Below, piece by piece: positions 51,928 through 60,586 of a stretch of 64,000 nt of DNA. A program made the position numbers and the translations under genes. Numbering within the stretch: position 1 is the stretch's first letter; each line of letters starts with the position of its first letter. The notes beneath the pieces are model-generated. The model made no database searches, was not told the DNA's origin, and worked only from the letters and a program-made list of their open reading frames with translations. Origin of the DNA: Mucilaginibacter_A sp964236465 (GTDB lineage: Bacteria; Bacteroidota; Bacteroidia; Sphingobacteriales; Sphingobacteriaceae); NCBI GenBank assembly GCA_964236465.1, contig CAXSBZ010000002.1:1-64000 (forward strand). Reading direction: 5' to 3'.

Positions 51928-53490
51928 ATGAGTTCAGAAGACGAAAATATTTCAGGCAAAAGCACTTACAATCAAGACCGGCGTAGCAAATTTACCAATC
52001 CGACTTTGGGCGGAAATTTGGGTAAATTACAACCGCAGGCCACCGATTTGGAGGAAGCGGTTTTGGGTGCGCTGATGCTGGAAAAAGATGCTTTGTCTTC
52101 TGTGATCGATATTTTGAAACCGGAAGTTTTTTATCGCGACAGCCACCAAAAGATTTTTATGGCGATAAAAACACTATTTGAAAAAACTTCGCCGGTTGAT
52201 ATTCTGACCGTTACGGCACAGCTTCGGCAGCAAGGCGATCTGGAAATGATTGGAGGTGCGTATTATATCACCGAACTAACAAACCGTGTGGCTTCGGCAG
52301 CGAATATTGAGTTCCATTCGCGGATCATTATCCAAAAATTTTTACAGCGGGAACTGATCCGTATTTCTACCGAGGTGATCTCCCAAGCTTATGAAGATAC
52401 GACCGATGTTTTGGATCTTTTAGATAAAGCTGAAAAAAACCTGTTCGATATTGCCCAAAACAACCTCCGCAGAGATTCGCGCAAAATGGACGACCTGATG
52501 CACGAAACGCTGAAGGAAATGGAGCTTTTGAAAAATAAAAAAGATGGCTTGACAGGCGTTGCTTCCGGTTTCACAGATTTGGACCGGATGACTTCCGGCT
52601 GGCAAAAATCTGATTTGGTGATTATTGCTGCGCGGCCGGCAATGGGGAAAACCGCTTTTGTGTTGAGCTGCGCGCGCAATGCAGCGGTTGATTTTAACCG
52701 TCCGGTGGTGGTGTTTTCTTTGGAGATGTCGTCGATTCAATTGGTTAATCGTTTGGTTTCGGGTGAGACGCATATCGAACAGGAAAAAATCAGAAAAGGC
52801 AATTTGGAAGATTGGGAATGGCAGCAAATCCACTCTAAAATTGGCCGTTTGGAGCAGGCACCGTTGATTATTGATGATACGCCGGCCCTGAATATTTTTG
52901 AATTCAGGGCAAAATGCAGAAGACTGAAATCACAGCATGATATTCAATTGATCATTATCGATTATTTACAATTGATGCAGGGAAAAGGCGAAGGCAAAGG
53001 CGGCGGCAACCGTGAGCAGGAAATTGGTAGTATTTCTCGGGCATTAAAATCTGTTGCCAAAGAGCTGAATGTTCCGGTGATTGCATTATCGCAATTGAGC
53101 CGTGCGGTAGAGAACCGTCCCGGCGGATCAAAACGGCCGATGCTGTCGGATTTGCGAGAATCCGGTTCGATTGAGCAGGATGCGGATATGGTTTTGTTTT
53201 TATATCGGCCTGAATATTACGGACTGGAGTTCGATGAAGATAATAACCCAACGCAAGGTGTGGGCGAAATCATCATCGCCAAGCACCGGAATGGTGAAAC
53301 GGGAAGAGTCAGGTTGAAATTTGTAGGAAAATATGTGAAGTTTACGGATTTGGATGATAATTCAAGCGATTTTGCGCCAAGTGCTTCTGCCGGTTTAACG
53401 CCTTCCAAAGAGTTTGAAAAACCGAATAACTTCATCATAAAGCCTTCCCGGATGAATGATCAGGATTCGGAAGATGAAGTTCCCTTTTAG
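51928..53490 (+). CDS. dnaB: replicative DNA helicase
   Basis: A 520-residue DnaB. The N-terminal domain (ATDLEEAVLGALMLEKDALSSVIDILKPEVFYRDSHQKIFMAI) is followed by the RecA-like motor: Walker A AARPAMGKTAF, Walker B region LIIIDYLQLMQG, and the arginine-finger segment SIEQDADMVLFLYRPEYY; the C-terminal tail is acidic. The ATG at 51928 (MSSEDENIS) is chosen over an earlier TTG. It is immediately preceded by a DnaA-box cluster. Confidence 0.95.
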   Translation: MSSEDENISGKSTYNQDRRSKFTNPTLGGNLGKLQPQATDLEEAVLGALMLEKDALSSVIDILKPEVFYRDSHQKIFMAIKTLFEKTSPVDILTVTAQLRQQGDLEMIGGAYYITELTNRVASAANIEFHSRIIIQKFLQRELIRISTEVISQAYEDTTDVLDLLDKAEKNLFDIAQNNLRRDSRKMDDLMHETLKEMELLKNKKDGLTGVASGFTDLDRMTSGWQKSDLVIIAARPAMGKTAFVLSCARNAAVDFNRPVVVFSLEMSSIQLVNRLVSGETHIEQEKIRKGNLEDWEWQQIHSKIGRLEQAPLIIDDTPALNIFEFRAKCRRLKSQHDIQLIIIDYLQLMQGKGEGKGGGNREQEIGSISRALKSVAKELNVPVIALSQLSRAVENRPGGSKRPMLSDLRESGSIEQDADMVLFLYRPEYYGLEFDEDNNPTQGVGEIIIAKHRNGETGRVRLKFVGKYVKFTDLDDNSSDFAPSASAGLTPSKEFEKPNNFIIKPSRMNDQDSEDEVPF

Positions 53491-53526
53491 TTAGAAGTTG
53501 TTTAAATTTTATTCAGGATTTTTTCG

Positions 53527-53623
53527 ATGCTTCTTTTATCGACCTAAAATCTGAAAGTTTATTGTCCTTTTTCTTTAATTGTATTGATTACAAAATCAAG
53601 ATTTACAGGCATAAAAGAAGCAT
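53527..53623. repeat. inverted pair of the dispersed word
   Basis: ATGCTTCTTTTATC at 53527-53540 (followed by GACCTAAAAT) and CATAAAAGAAGCAT at 53610-53623 are 69 bases apart, between convergent dnaB and the chrA operon. Confidence 0.75.
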
Positions 53624-53653
53624 CCTATTTTCTAAACAAAATTGAACAGACGC

Positions 53654-54853
53654 TTAGAAAACCACGCTCAGCAAAACGCCCAGCAAAATTACAAATGGTG
53701 TTTTTATCGGGGTAAAATTGAGCAACAAAAAAGTGCCGAACATCAAGCCAAGACTTTTATAATCAGCCAAAAAAGGTTCTGCCAGAAACAAAAATGCGGC
53801 AACCATAAAGCCAACCGCAACGGCATTTATCCCGCTCAAAGAATTGCGGATGCGGCTGATTTTTTTAAGATCGTCCCAAAACGGTACGATGAACAAAATC
53901 AAAATCAGGCCCGGCAGATTGATGCCCAACATCGAAATAAAACTTCCCCAGATTTGTCCGCTGATGCCGTAACCACGGTTAGCCAGCGTTAAGCCGCCGA
54001 TAAAAGAAGTAAAAGCAAATGTTGGCCCCGGCAAAATCTGCTGCAAAGCGTAGCCCGACAAAAATTCGGAATTGCTGAGGTAATGTTTCATCTCCACAAA
54101 CTCGGTAAACATCAGCGGGACCAAAACCTGGCCGCCGCCAAAAATCAAAATCCCGTTACGATAAAAATTTTCAAACAAACGAACCGGCAAACTAAAGGGA
54201 GAAGTTTGGTTAATGATCGCGCCCAAAGCAGCAAAAAACAACAGGATGCCAATAAAATAAGTTACTTTCCGCTGGTTGATATTGGCGAAAAGTTTTACGC
54301 GGAGTGCATCTTCCTCAGCTTTGGCTTCAAAAGCGGAAGTAATGATGCCGCCCATCATGATTAAAATCGGGAAAGCATACGCACTGCGCAAAATCAATGT
54401 AGCTGCCATGGCTGATAATCCCAGCAGAAAACATAGTTCAGAATTTAAAAACTTTCGCCCAAAACTATAAGCCGCATAAGCTACTACGCCAACCGTAACC
54501 GGCTGCACGTAGCGGAAAGCGTGGGTAAACATGCCTTTTTCAACAAACATTTTATAGGAGATGGCAGCGATGCACATCATCATTGCTGATGGAATTACCC
54601 AAATGAAAAAGGTAATCAAGGCCAAACCTAAACCGCCTGTTTTCCAGGCAATTCCAACTAAAGTTTGCGTGGATGACGGACCAGGAAGCACTTGCGAAAG
54701 CGCGTTCAGCTCCATCAGTTCTTCTTCGGAAATGTAACGCCGCTTTTCTACAAATTCCCGTAATAAATAAGCCAAATGCGCTTGCGGGCCGCCAAAAGCA
54801 GTCAACGTGTAGAAAAACACATCGCGCAAAAACAAAATATGTCGCTTATTCAA
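53654..54853 (-). CDS. chrA: chromate transporter (CHR family)
   Basis: A 399-residue membrane protein with two homologous halves and about 10-12 hydrophobic segments. CHR motifs: LTAFGGPQAHLAYLLREFV and NALSQVLPGPSSTQT in the first half, FGGGQVLVPLMFTEFV and QQILPGPTFAFTSFIGGL in the second. Members efflux chromate; many are untested. A word variant (53999-54012) is read as FTSFIGG. It starts 13 bases after the stop of the upstream TPR gene. Confidence 0.9.
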   Translation of the reverse strand: MNKRHILFLRDVFFYTLTAFGGPQAHLAYLLREFVEKRRYISEEELMELNALSQVLPGPSSTQTLVGIAWKTGGLGLALITFFIWVIPSAMMMCIAAISYKMFVEKGMFTHAFRYVQPVTVGVVAYAAYSFGRKFLNSELCFLLGLSAMAATLILRSAYAFPILIMMGGIITSAFEAKAEEDALRVKLFANINQRKVTYFIGILLFFAALGAIINQTSPFSLPVRLFENFYRNGILIFGGGQVLVPLMFTEFVEMKHYLSNSEFLSGYALQQILPGPTFAFTSFIGGLTLANRGYGISGQIWGSFISMLGINLPGLILILFIVPFWDDLKKISRIRNSLSGINAVAVGFMVAAFLFLAEPFLADYKSLGLMFGTFLLLNFTPIKTPFVILLGVLLSVVF

Positions 54854-54865
54854 AACGGCTGTTTT

Positions 54866-55207
54866 TTAGTCATCTTCGTATTCGTCTTTCCAGCCGGTAA
54901 GTTCTTGATGCACAGCCTGCAACTCAGAAAAAGCATGGTTATCATTGGCTTGGCGGGCAACGGCCATCCCTTTTTCATAGGTAAAAACAGCATCGGGTTT
55001 TCGGTTCAAAGCCTCGTACAATTTCCCCAAATGGTAATAGGTGCCCACATAAGCCGGATGATTATTCACCAGATCTTCATAAAACTGCAAAGCTTTTGCT
55101 GTGTCATTCAAACGGAGATATTCAGTAGCGAGCGCATATTTGAGAAATTCATCTCCCGGCTCATCATTAAAAAACGCTAAAAGCTTGTCCAATCGGGTTT
55201 GCTGCAT
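54866..55207 (-). CDS. TPR-repeat protein
   Basis: A 113-residue protein consisting of tetratricopeptide-like helix pairs: PGDEFLKYALATEYLRLNDTAKALQFYEDLVNNHPAYVGTYYHLGKLYEALNRKPDAVFTYEKGM. Probably a scaffold for protein interaction. It lies upstream of chrA in the same direction. Function not defined. Confidence 0.8.
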   Translation of the reverse strand: MQQTRLDKLLAFFNDEPGDEFLKYALATEYLRLNDTAKALQFYEDLVNNHPAYVGTYYHLGKLYEALNRKPDAVFTYEKGMAVARQANDNHAFSELQAVHQELTGWKDEYEDD

Positions 55208-55227
55208 CTTAAACAGGGTAATTTTTT

Positions 55228-55235
55228 TAATTTTG
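55228..55235 (+). promoter_or_regulatory. candidate -7 element TAATTTTG before etfB
   Basis: TAATTTTG (TAnnTTTG) lies 17 bases before the etfB ATG; the -33 element is not evident. Confidence 0.4.
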
Positions 55236-55251
55236 CAAAAATAATACTTAT

Positions 55252-55977
55252 ATGAACGTCCTGGTTTGCATCAGCGTGGTGCCAGACACTACGGCAAAAA
55301 TAACTTTTACGGCTAATAACACGCAATTTAATACAAATGGTGTACAATTTATCCTGAACCCATATGATGAAATTGCGCTTTCGCGGGCGATAGATTTGGG
55401 TGGAAAAGTTACGGTTATCCATGTTGGTGCGGCTGGTTCCGAAGCTGTGATCCGAAAAACACTGGCGATTGGTGCAACGGACGCGCTTCGGATCAATGCC
55501 GAACCGACAGACGCTTATTTTGTGGCCTATCAAATTGCGGAATACGTGAAATCAAATCCCTTTGATCTGATTTTGATGGGCATGGAATCCATTGATTACA
55601 ACGGTGCAAAAGTAGCGGCGATGCTGGGCGAGTTTTTAAATCTGCCTTCGGTTTCGGTAGCGAAAAAAATTGATATTGATGGAAATATAATTTTAGTCGA
55701 ACGGGAAATTGAAGGTGGAAAAGAAGTATTAAGCATTCCGATGCCAGCCATCATCGGCACGGCAGAAGGTGTGGCCGAATGGAAAATACCAAATATGCGC
55801 GGAACGATGGCTGCCCGGACGAAACCGATACAGGTTTTGGAAGCAGTTTTGGTTGATCCGTTTGCCAGAATAATCAGTTTTGAAACACCGGAACCACGCG
55901 GAAAAGTGAAATTGATTTCCGCAGAAAACACAGCTGATTTGGTAGCAAATTTGCACGAAGAAGCCCGGGTTATTTAA
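55252..55977 (+). CDS. etfB: electron transfer flavoprotein subunit beta
   Basis: A 241-residue EtfB: MNVLVCISVVPDTTAKI…, LNPYDEIALSRAIDLG, DLILMGMESIDYNGAKVAAMLGEFLNLPSVSVAKKI and a C-terminal AMP-binding region. With EtfA it carries electrons from acyl-CoA dehydrogenases to the quinone pool. First of a four-gene rightward run (etfB, etfA, bifunctional nuclease, and probably separately the nucleoside transporter). Confidence 0.95.
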   Translation: MNVLVCISVVPDTTAKITFTANNTQFNTNGVQFILNPYDEIALSRAIDLGGKVTVIHVGAAGSEAVIRKTLAIGATDALRINAEPTDAYFVAYQIAEYVKSNPFDLILMGMESIDYNGAKVAAMLGEFLNLPSVSVAKKIDIDGNIILVEREIEGGKEVLSIPMPAIIGTAEGVAEWKIPNMRGTMAARTKPIQVLEAVLVDPFARIISFETPEPRGKVKLISAENTADLVANLHEEARVI

Positions 55978-56005
55978 AAATCTTAAAATTAGCAATACTG
56001 TTTTT

Positions 56006-56986
56006 ATGCCTGTTTTAATTTATGCGGAAAATACGAAAGGCCGGTTTAAAAAAGCCGTGTTGGAAACTGTTTGTTATGCCAAAGCGGTTGCAGATCAACT
56101 CAATACAACCGTGATTGCTTTATCGATTGGTGAGGTTTTGCAGGAGGAACTGAAGAAGCTCGGAAATTATGGCATAAAAAGAGTATTGAACGTTTCCGGT
56201 CAGCAAAAAACTTTGATCAATCAGGCTTACGCTTCGATTATTGCTGAGGTTGCTGAAAAGGAAAATACAGATGTGGTTATCCTTTCCAACTCCTTGTCTG
56301 GCAGAGGTTTAGTTGCACGGATTGCTGTAAAGCTGCAAGCCGGACTGGCGGATGGTGCGACAGATCTGCCGGAAACAGCAAATGGAAAATTCATCATCAA
56401 AAAAACCGCTTTTTCGGGTCGAGTCGCCGCTGTGGTGGAACTGACTTCAGTCAAAAAAGTGATTTCCCTCAACTCAAATGTTTTCAAACTCATTGAAAAT
56501 AAAGCAGTTGTCGAGGTGGAAGATTTTATGCCGATAAAAGAAGCATCAAATTTTAACATCTTGGTGAAAGATATTTTACAGTCAACCGAAAAAGTTTCTT
56601 TACCGGATGCTGAAATTATTGTCTCGGCAGGAAAAGGTTTAAAAGGGCCGGAAAACTGGAAAATGGTGGAAGATCTGGCCGAGGCATTGGATGCAGCAGT
56701 TGCCTGCACCAAACCGGTTTCCGATGCCGGCTGGCGGCCGCACGAGGAGCATGTTGGGCAAACCGGAATTTCTGTGAGCCCGAATTTGTATATCGCTATT
56801 GGTATTTCGGGTGCCATCCAGCATTTGGCCGGTGTGAGTGCTTCAAAAGTGATCGTAGTGATCAACAAAGATCCGGAAGCACCGTTTTTCAAAGTGGCCG
56901 ATTACGGTATTGTAGGCGATGCGTTTGAGATCGTACCAAAATTAACAGAAGCTATAAAAAATTATAAAGCACTGGCTTTAAGCTAA
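56006..56986 (+). CDS. etfA: electron transfer flavoprotein subunit alpha
   Basis: A 326-residue EtfA: N-terminal domain PVLIYAENTKGRFKKAVLETVCYA and the FAD-binding C-terminal domain IIVSAGKGLKGPENWKMVEDLAEALDAAVACTKPVSDAGWRPHEEHVGQTGISVSPNLYIAIGISGAIQHLAG. The ATG start is embedded in a variant word (ATACTGTTTTTATG, 55995-56008). A main-form word at 56533-56546 reads MPIKEAS in the linker between the domains. Confidence 0.95.
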   Translation: MPVLIYAENTKGRFKKAVLETVCYAKAVADQLNTTVIALSIGEVLQEELKKLGNYGIKRVLNVSGQQKTLINQAYASIIAEVAEKENTDVVILSNSLSGRGLVARIAVKLQAGLADGATDLPETANGKFIIKKTAFSGRVAAVVELTSVKKVISLNSNVFKLIENKAVVEVEDFMPIKEASNFNILVKDILQSTEKVSLPDAEIIVSAGKGLKGPENWKMVEDLAEALDAAVACTKPVSDAGWRPHEEHVGQTGISVSPNLYIAIGISGAIQHLAGVSASKVIVVINKDPEAPFFKVADYGIVGDAFEIVPKLTEAIKNYKALALS

Positions 56987-56997
56987 TTAGAATTGTG

Positions 56998-57612
56998 ATG
57001 GGCAATAACATGCAAAAAATAAAACTGGATATTGTGGGCTTGTCCTACAGCCAAACTCAATCGGGCGCGTATGCACTGGTTTTGGGCGAGATCAGCGGCC
57101 GCAGGCGATTGCCAATTGTGATTGGCAGTTTTGAAGCGCAAGCCATCGCTATAGAAATTGAAAAGATGACGCCAAGCCGGCCGCTCACGCATGATTTATT
57201 TAAAACTTTTGCCCAAGCTTTCCACATTACCATTCAGGAAGTGATTATTTACAACTTGATCGACGGGATTTTTTATGCTAAGCTGATCTGCTCCGACGGC
57301 AAAAAAACGATGGAAATTGATGCCCGTACTTCCGATGGCATTGCGATGGCTGTCCGTTTTAATTGCCCGATATTTACTTACGAATTTATTCTATCTTCTG
57401 CCGGGATTGTGATTGAAGGGAACGATTTTGTGTATCTCGAAAACATCAACGCTGATCCGCAGGATGAAAAAAACATTGCAGCCGTGGCCAAAGGCTATAC
57501 TTCTTTTAGCCTAGAAGAATTGGAAACGAAACTGAAAGAAGCACTTTCTGAGGAATCTTACGAAAAAGCTGCCAAAATCCGCGACGAGCTGACGAGGCGC
57601 AAATCCTCCTGA
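56998..57612 (+). CDS. bifunctional nuclease (DUF151/BFN) with C-terminal UVR motif
   Basis: A 204-residue protein. The DUF151 domain (LDIVGLSYSQTQSGAYALVLGEISGRRRLPIVIGSFEAQAIAIEIE…TSDGIAMAVRFNCPIFTYEFIL) is followed by a UvrB/UvrC-type motif (SLEELETKLKEALSEESYEKAAKIRDELTRR). BFN enzymes show DNase and RNase activity in plants; in bacteria the role is unclear. It starts 12 bases after etfA; ATG at 56998, with an alternative at 57010. Confidence 0.88.
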   Translation: MGNNMQKIKLDIVGLSYSQTQSGAYALVLGEISGRRRLPIVIGSFEAQAIAIEIEKMTPSRPLTHDLFKTFAQAFHITIQEVIIYNLIDGIFYAKLICSDGKKTMEIDARTSDGIAMAVRFNCPIFTYEFILSSAGIVIEGNDFVYLENINADPQDEKNIAAVAKGYTSFSLEELETKLKEALSEESYEKAAKIRDELTRRKSS

Positions 57613-57665
57613 TATTTGTCCACATTTTTCTGTAATCCCCGATCTAAACCTTAATTTTCAGCTTT

Positions 57666-57673
57666 TAATTTTG
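57666..57673 (+). promoter_or_regulatory. candidate -7 element TAATTTTG before nucleoside transporter
   Basis: TAATTTTG lies 20 bases before the ATG of the transporter gene, suggesting it has its own promoter and is not just downstream of the bifunctional nuclease gene. Confidence 0.4.
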
Positions 57674-57692
57674 CAGCTGAATTAATTAACGT

Positions 57693-58970
57693 ATGGAAAG
57701 ATTTACCGGACTAATAGGAATTGTGTTGATTTTTGCAATTGCTTTTTTATTATCCAACAACAGAAAAGCGATTAATTATCGGGTAGTGCTGTCGGGTTTG
57801 GCCATTCAGCTTCTTTTAGCACTGTTTATTTTAAAAACGCCGGTTGGCAAGCATACTTTTTCCTGGCTGGGCGAAAAGGTTTCCAAACTTCTTGATTTTT
57901 CTCATGCCGGGGCGATTTTTGTTTTCGGCCCGCTGACGGATCGTTTGTTTTTGAACAAAGCTTTCGGCACCAATGTGAACACCATTTTCTTTTTCAGCAT
58001 CATTCCAACCATCATTTTTGTAGCTGTTTTAGTGAGCGTGGCTTACCATTTGGGCATTATGCAACGGATCGTAAAAGGGGTTGCTATTGTGGTTTATAAA
58101 TTGATGGGCGTTTCCGGAGCCGAAGCTTTGTCCAACGTGGCCAGCACATTTGTGGGTCAGGTGGAAGCGCAGATTATGATCAAACCATTTTTGAAAGGCA
58201 TGACCATGTCGGAATTACTGGCTTCCATGGCTGGCAGTATGGCTTGCATTGCGGGCGGCGTGATGGCGGTTTATATTTCTTTTGGAGTTCCTGCGGAGTA
58301 TTTGCTGGCGGCCAGCATCATGGCAGCACCCGGTGCATTGGTCATTTCCAAGATCGTTTGGCCGGAAACGGAAATTTCTGAAACCAAAGGAAAAGTTTCG
58401 CTGGATATTAAAAAAGTAGATGCCAATTTGGTAGATGCCATTTCGCACGGTGCCAGCGACGGTTTGAAAGTTGGATTAAACGTAATTGCGATGCTAATTG
58501 GTTTTATCGCGATCATTGCTTTGGTAGATTATCTGTTGGGTAAAGTTGGTTTTTTTATGGGTAATAACCTGCACGCCAGTTTGAATTTTATCGGTATCGA
58601 TCTAAAAACATTGAGTTTAAAGCAGATTTTGGGTGCTTTATTCTCTGTTTTCGCCTGGGCGATGGGTGTTCCGGGAAAAGATGTACGCACTGTTGGCTCG
58701 TTGATGGGTACAAAAATGGTGCTGAATGAGTTTGTGGCTTACCTCGACCTAATTAAAATTAAAGCAGCTTTAACACCAAAAGCATTGGTAATTGCCAGTT
58801 TTGCACTTTGTGGATTTGCCAATTTCAGTTCTATTGCGATACAAGTTGGCGGCATTGGAGAACTTGCCCCCGAACGCCGCCATGATTTAGCAAAACTTGG
58901 AATAAGAGCTTTGATCTGCGGAACTTTAGCTTCTTATTTATCAGCCACCATTGCCGGTATTTTAATGTAG
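57693..58970 (+). CDS. concentrative nucleoside transporter (NupC/CNT family)
   Basis: A 425-residue membrane protein with about 10 hydrophobic helices and the CNT motifs GVSGAEALSNVASTFVGQVEAQIMIKPFLKGMTMSELLASMAGSMACIAGGVMAVY and KMVLNEFVAYLDL…ALCGFANFSSIAIQVGGIGELAPERR. It imports nucleosides with sodium or protons. Length is normal. A word copy (58981-58994) lies 10 bases after the stop. Confidence 0.93.
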   Translation: MERFTGLIGIVLIFAIAFLLSNNRKAINYRVVLSGLAIQLLLALFILKTPVGKHTFSWLGEKVSKLLDFSHAGAIFVFGPLTDRLFLNKAFGTNVNTIFFFSIIPTIIFVAVLVSVAYHLGIMQRIVKGVAIVVYKLMGVSGAEALSNVASTFVGQVEAQIMIKPFLKGMTMSELLASMAGSMACIAGGVMAVYISFGVPAEYLLAASIMAAPGALVISKIVWPETEISETKGKVSLDIKKVDANLVDAISHGASDGLKVGLNVIAMLIGFIAIIALVDYLLGKVGFFMGNNLHASLNFIGIDLKTLSLKQILGALFSVFAWAMGVPGKDVRTVGSLMGTKMVLNEFVAYLDLIKIKAALTPKALVIASFALCGFANFSSIAIQVGGIGELAPERRHDLAKLGIRALICGTLASYLSATIAGILM

Positions 58971-58980
58971 ATTTTTGTGT

Positions 58981-59178
58981 GATAAAAGAAGCATTGAGTA
59001 TCTTAATGCACGTTGTCATTTCGACCCAAAGGGAGAAATCTTTATTATACTGATTGGCTTGAATGCTTTTTTTAACGCCTAAAAAATGGTTTTTGTTGAA
59101 AGAAGATTTCTCCTATCGTCGAGATGACAGCACACGAGTTACACAAAAAAGCCTTCGTTTCCAAAAGCTTCTTTTATC
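58981..59178. repeat. convergent repeat-rich gap: three words and one GTCATTTCGACC hairpin
   Basis: Words: GATAAAAGAAGCAT (58981-58994), degenerate ATGCTTTTTTTAAC (59063-59076), AAGCTTCTTTTATC plus ACCTAAAATT (59165-59178). The arms at 59012-59042 and 59102-59130 belong to the GTCATTTCGACC…GAAGATTTCTCC family. No gene is seen in this 229-base gap. Confidence 0.7.
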
Positions 59179-59199
59179 ACCTAAAATTTATAACCGAAA

Positions 59200-60486
59200 T
59201 TATCGTGCTTGCATTTCCACATAATCCCGTTCTGTGGCACCCACATAAACCTGACGCGGCCGGCCGATTGGTTCTTTGTTCACTTTCATTTCTTTCCACT
59301 GCGCAATCCAGCCCGGCAATCTACCCAAAGCAAATAAAACGGTAAACATCTCTGTTGGGAAACCCAAGGCGCGGTAAATAATCCCGGAATAAAAATCCAC
59401 ATTCGGATACAATTTACGCTGCACAAAATATTCATCTTTTAAAGCGGCTTCTTCCAGTTGCTTGGCTATTTCCAAAACCGGATCATTCACGCCCAATCTT
59501 TCTAAAACATCATCACATGCTTTTTTAATGATCTTGGCACGCGGATCAAAGTTTTTGTAAACCCGGTGGCCGAAACCCATTAACCGGAAAGGATCATTTT
59601 TATCTTTTGCCTTGGCGATCCATTTTTGTGTATCGCCGCCGTCATTTTTGATTTGTTCCAGCATTTCAATCACCGCCTGATTGGCACCACCGTGAAGCGG
59701 CCCCCACAAAGCAGAAATCCCGGCAGAAATAGAAGCGTACAAATTGCAATCCGAAGAACCCACAATCCGAACGGTTGAAGTAGAACAGTTTTGCTCATGA
59801 TCGGCGTGCAGGATCAGCAGCTTGTTCATCACATCTACCAAAACCGGATCAACTGCAACTTCTTCCGTACGCTGCCCAAAAGTCATGTGCAGGAAATTGC
59901 TTACATAATCATATTTGTTCTGCGGATAAATGATCGGATGGCCAAAAGATTTTTTATAAATCCAGGAAACGATCGTACTCATTTTAGCCAGCATTTTGAT
60001 GATGGTGAGATTGATTTCCGCTTCCGTTTGATTGTTGTTTAAAGATTCGGGGTAAAAAGCCGACAGCGAGCAAATCAATGATCCCAGCTGGCCCATCGGA
60101 TGGGAATGGCTCGGAAAGCCATCAAAAAACTTTTTCATATCCTCATGAACCAATGTGTGATGACTCACTTCGGTTTGGAAATCAATTAGTTGCTGTTCGG
60201 TTGGCAGTTCGCCATAAATCAGCAAAAAAGCAACCTCCATAAAGCTTGATTTTTCGGCCAGCTGCTCGATAGAATAACCTCTGTAACGCAGGATGCCCAG
60301 CTCGCCATCCAAAAAAGTAATGGCACTTTTGGTGGCACCGGTATTTTTGTAGCCGGTATCCAAAGTGATGTAACCGGTAAGATCACGCAATTTGGCAATA
60401 TCAACCGCTTTTTCATTTTCCGTCCCTGTAATTACGGGCAAATCATAAGTATTTTCCGCGAGCTTTATTTGTGCTGTTTCTGGCAT
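59200..60486 (-). CDS. gltA: citrate synthase
   Basis: A 428-residue type I citrate synthase, first enzyme of the TCA cycle. Catalytic residues are visible: the His of LWGPLHGGANQAV, the His of GFGHRVYKNFDPRA and the Asp of KLYPNVDFYSGIIY, along with HADHEQNCSTSTVRIVGSS. Length is normal for the hexameric NADH-sensitive type. Monocistronic. Confidence 0.96.
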   Translation of the reverse strand: MPETAQIKLAENTYDLPVITGTENEKAVDIAKLRDLTGYITLDTGYKNTGATKSAITFLDGELGILRYRGYSIEQLAEKSSFMEVAFLLIYGELPTEQQLIDFQTEVSHHTLVHEDMKKFFDGFPSHSHPMGQLGSLICSLSAFYPESLNNNQTEAEINLTIIKMLAKMSTIVSWIYKKSFGHPIIYPQNKYDYVSNFLHMTFGQRTEEVAVDPVLVDVMNKLLILHADHEQNCSTSTVRIVGSSDCNLYASISAGISALWGPLHGGANQAVIEMLEQIKNDGGDTQKWIAKAKDKNDPFRLMGFGHRVYKNFDPRAKIIKKACDDVLERLGVNDPVLEIAKQLEEAALKDEYFVQRKLYPNVDFYSGIIYRALGFPTEMFTVLFALGRLPGWIAQWKEMKVNKEPIGRPRQVYVGATERDYVEMQAR

Positions 60487-60586
60487 GGAGATATTGGTTA
60501 AAGCTCAAAAGTAAATAAATCCGGCTAATTTGAGGTTTACGTTTGGATATAATTGTAAAATTCAGGTTTCAAGATCAATTTGAAAA

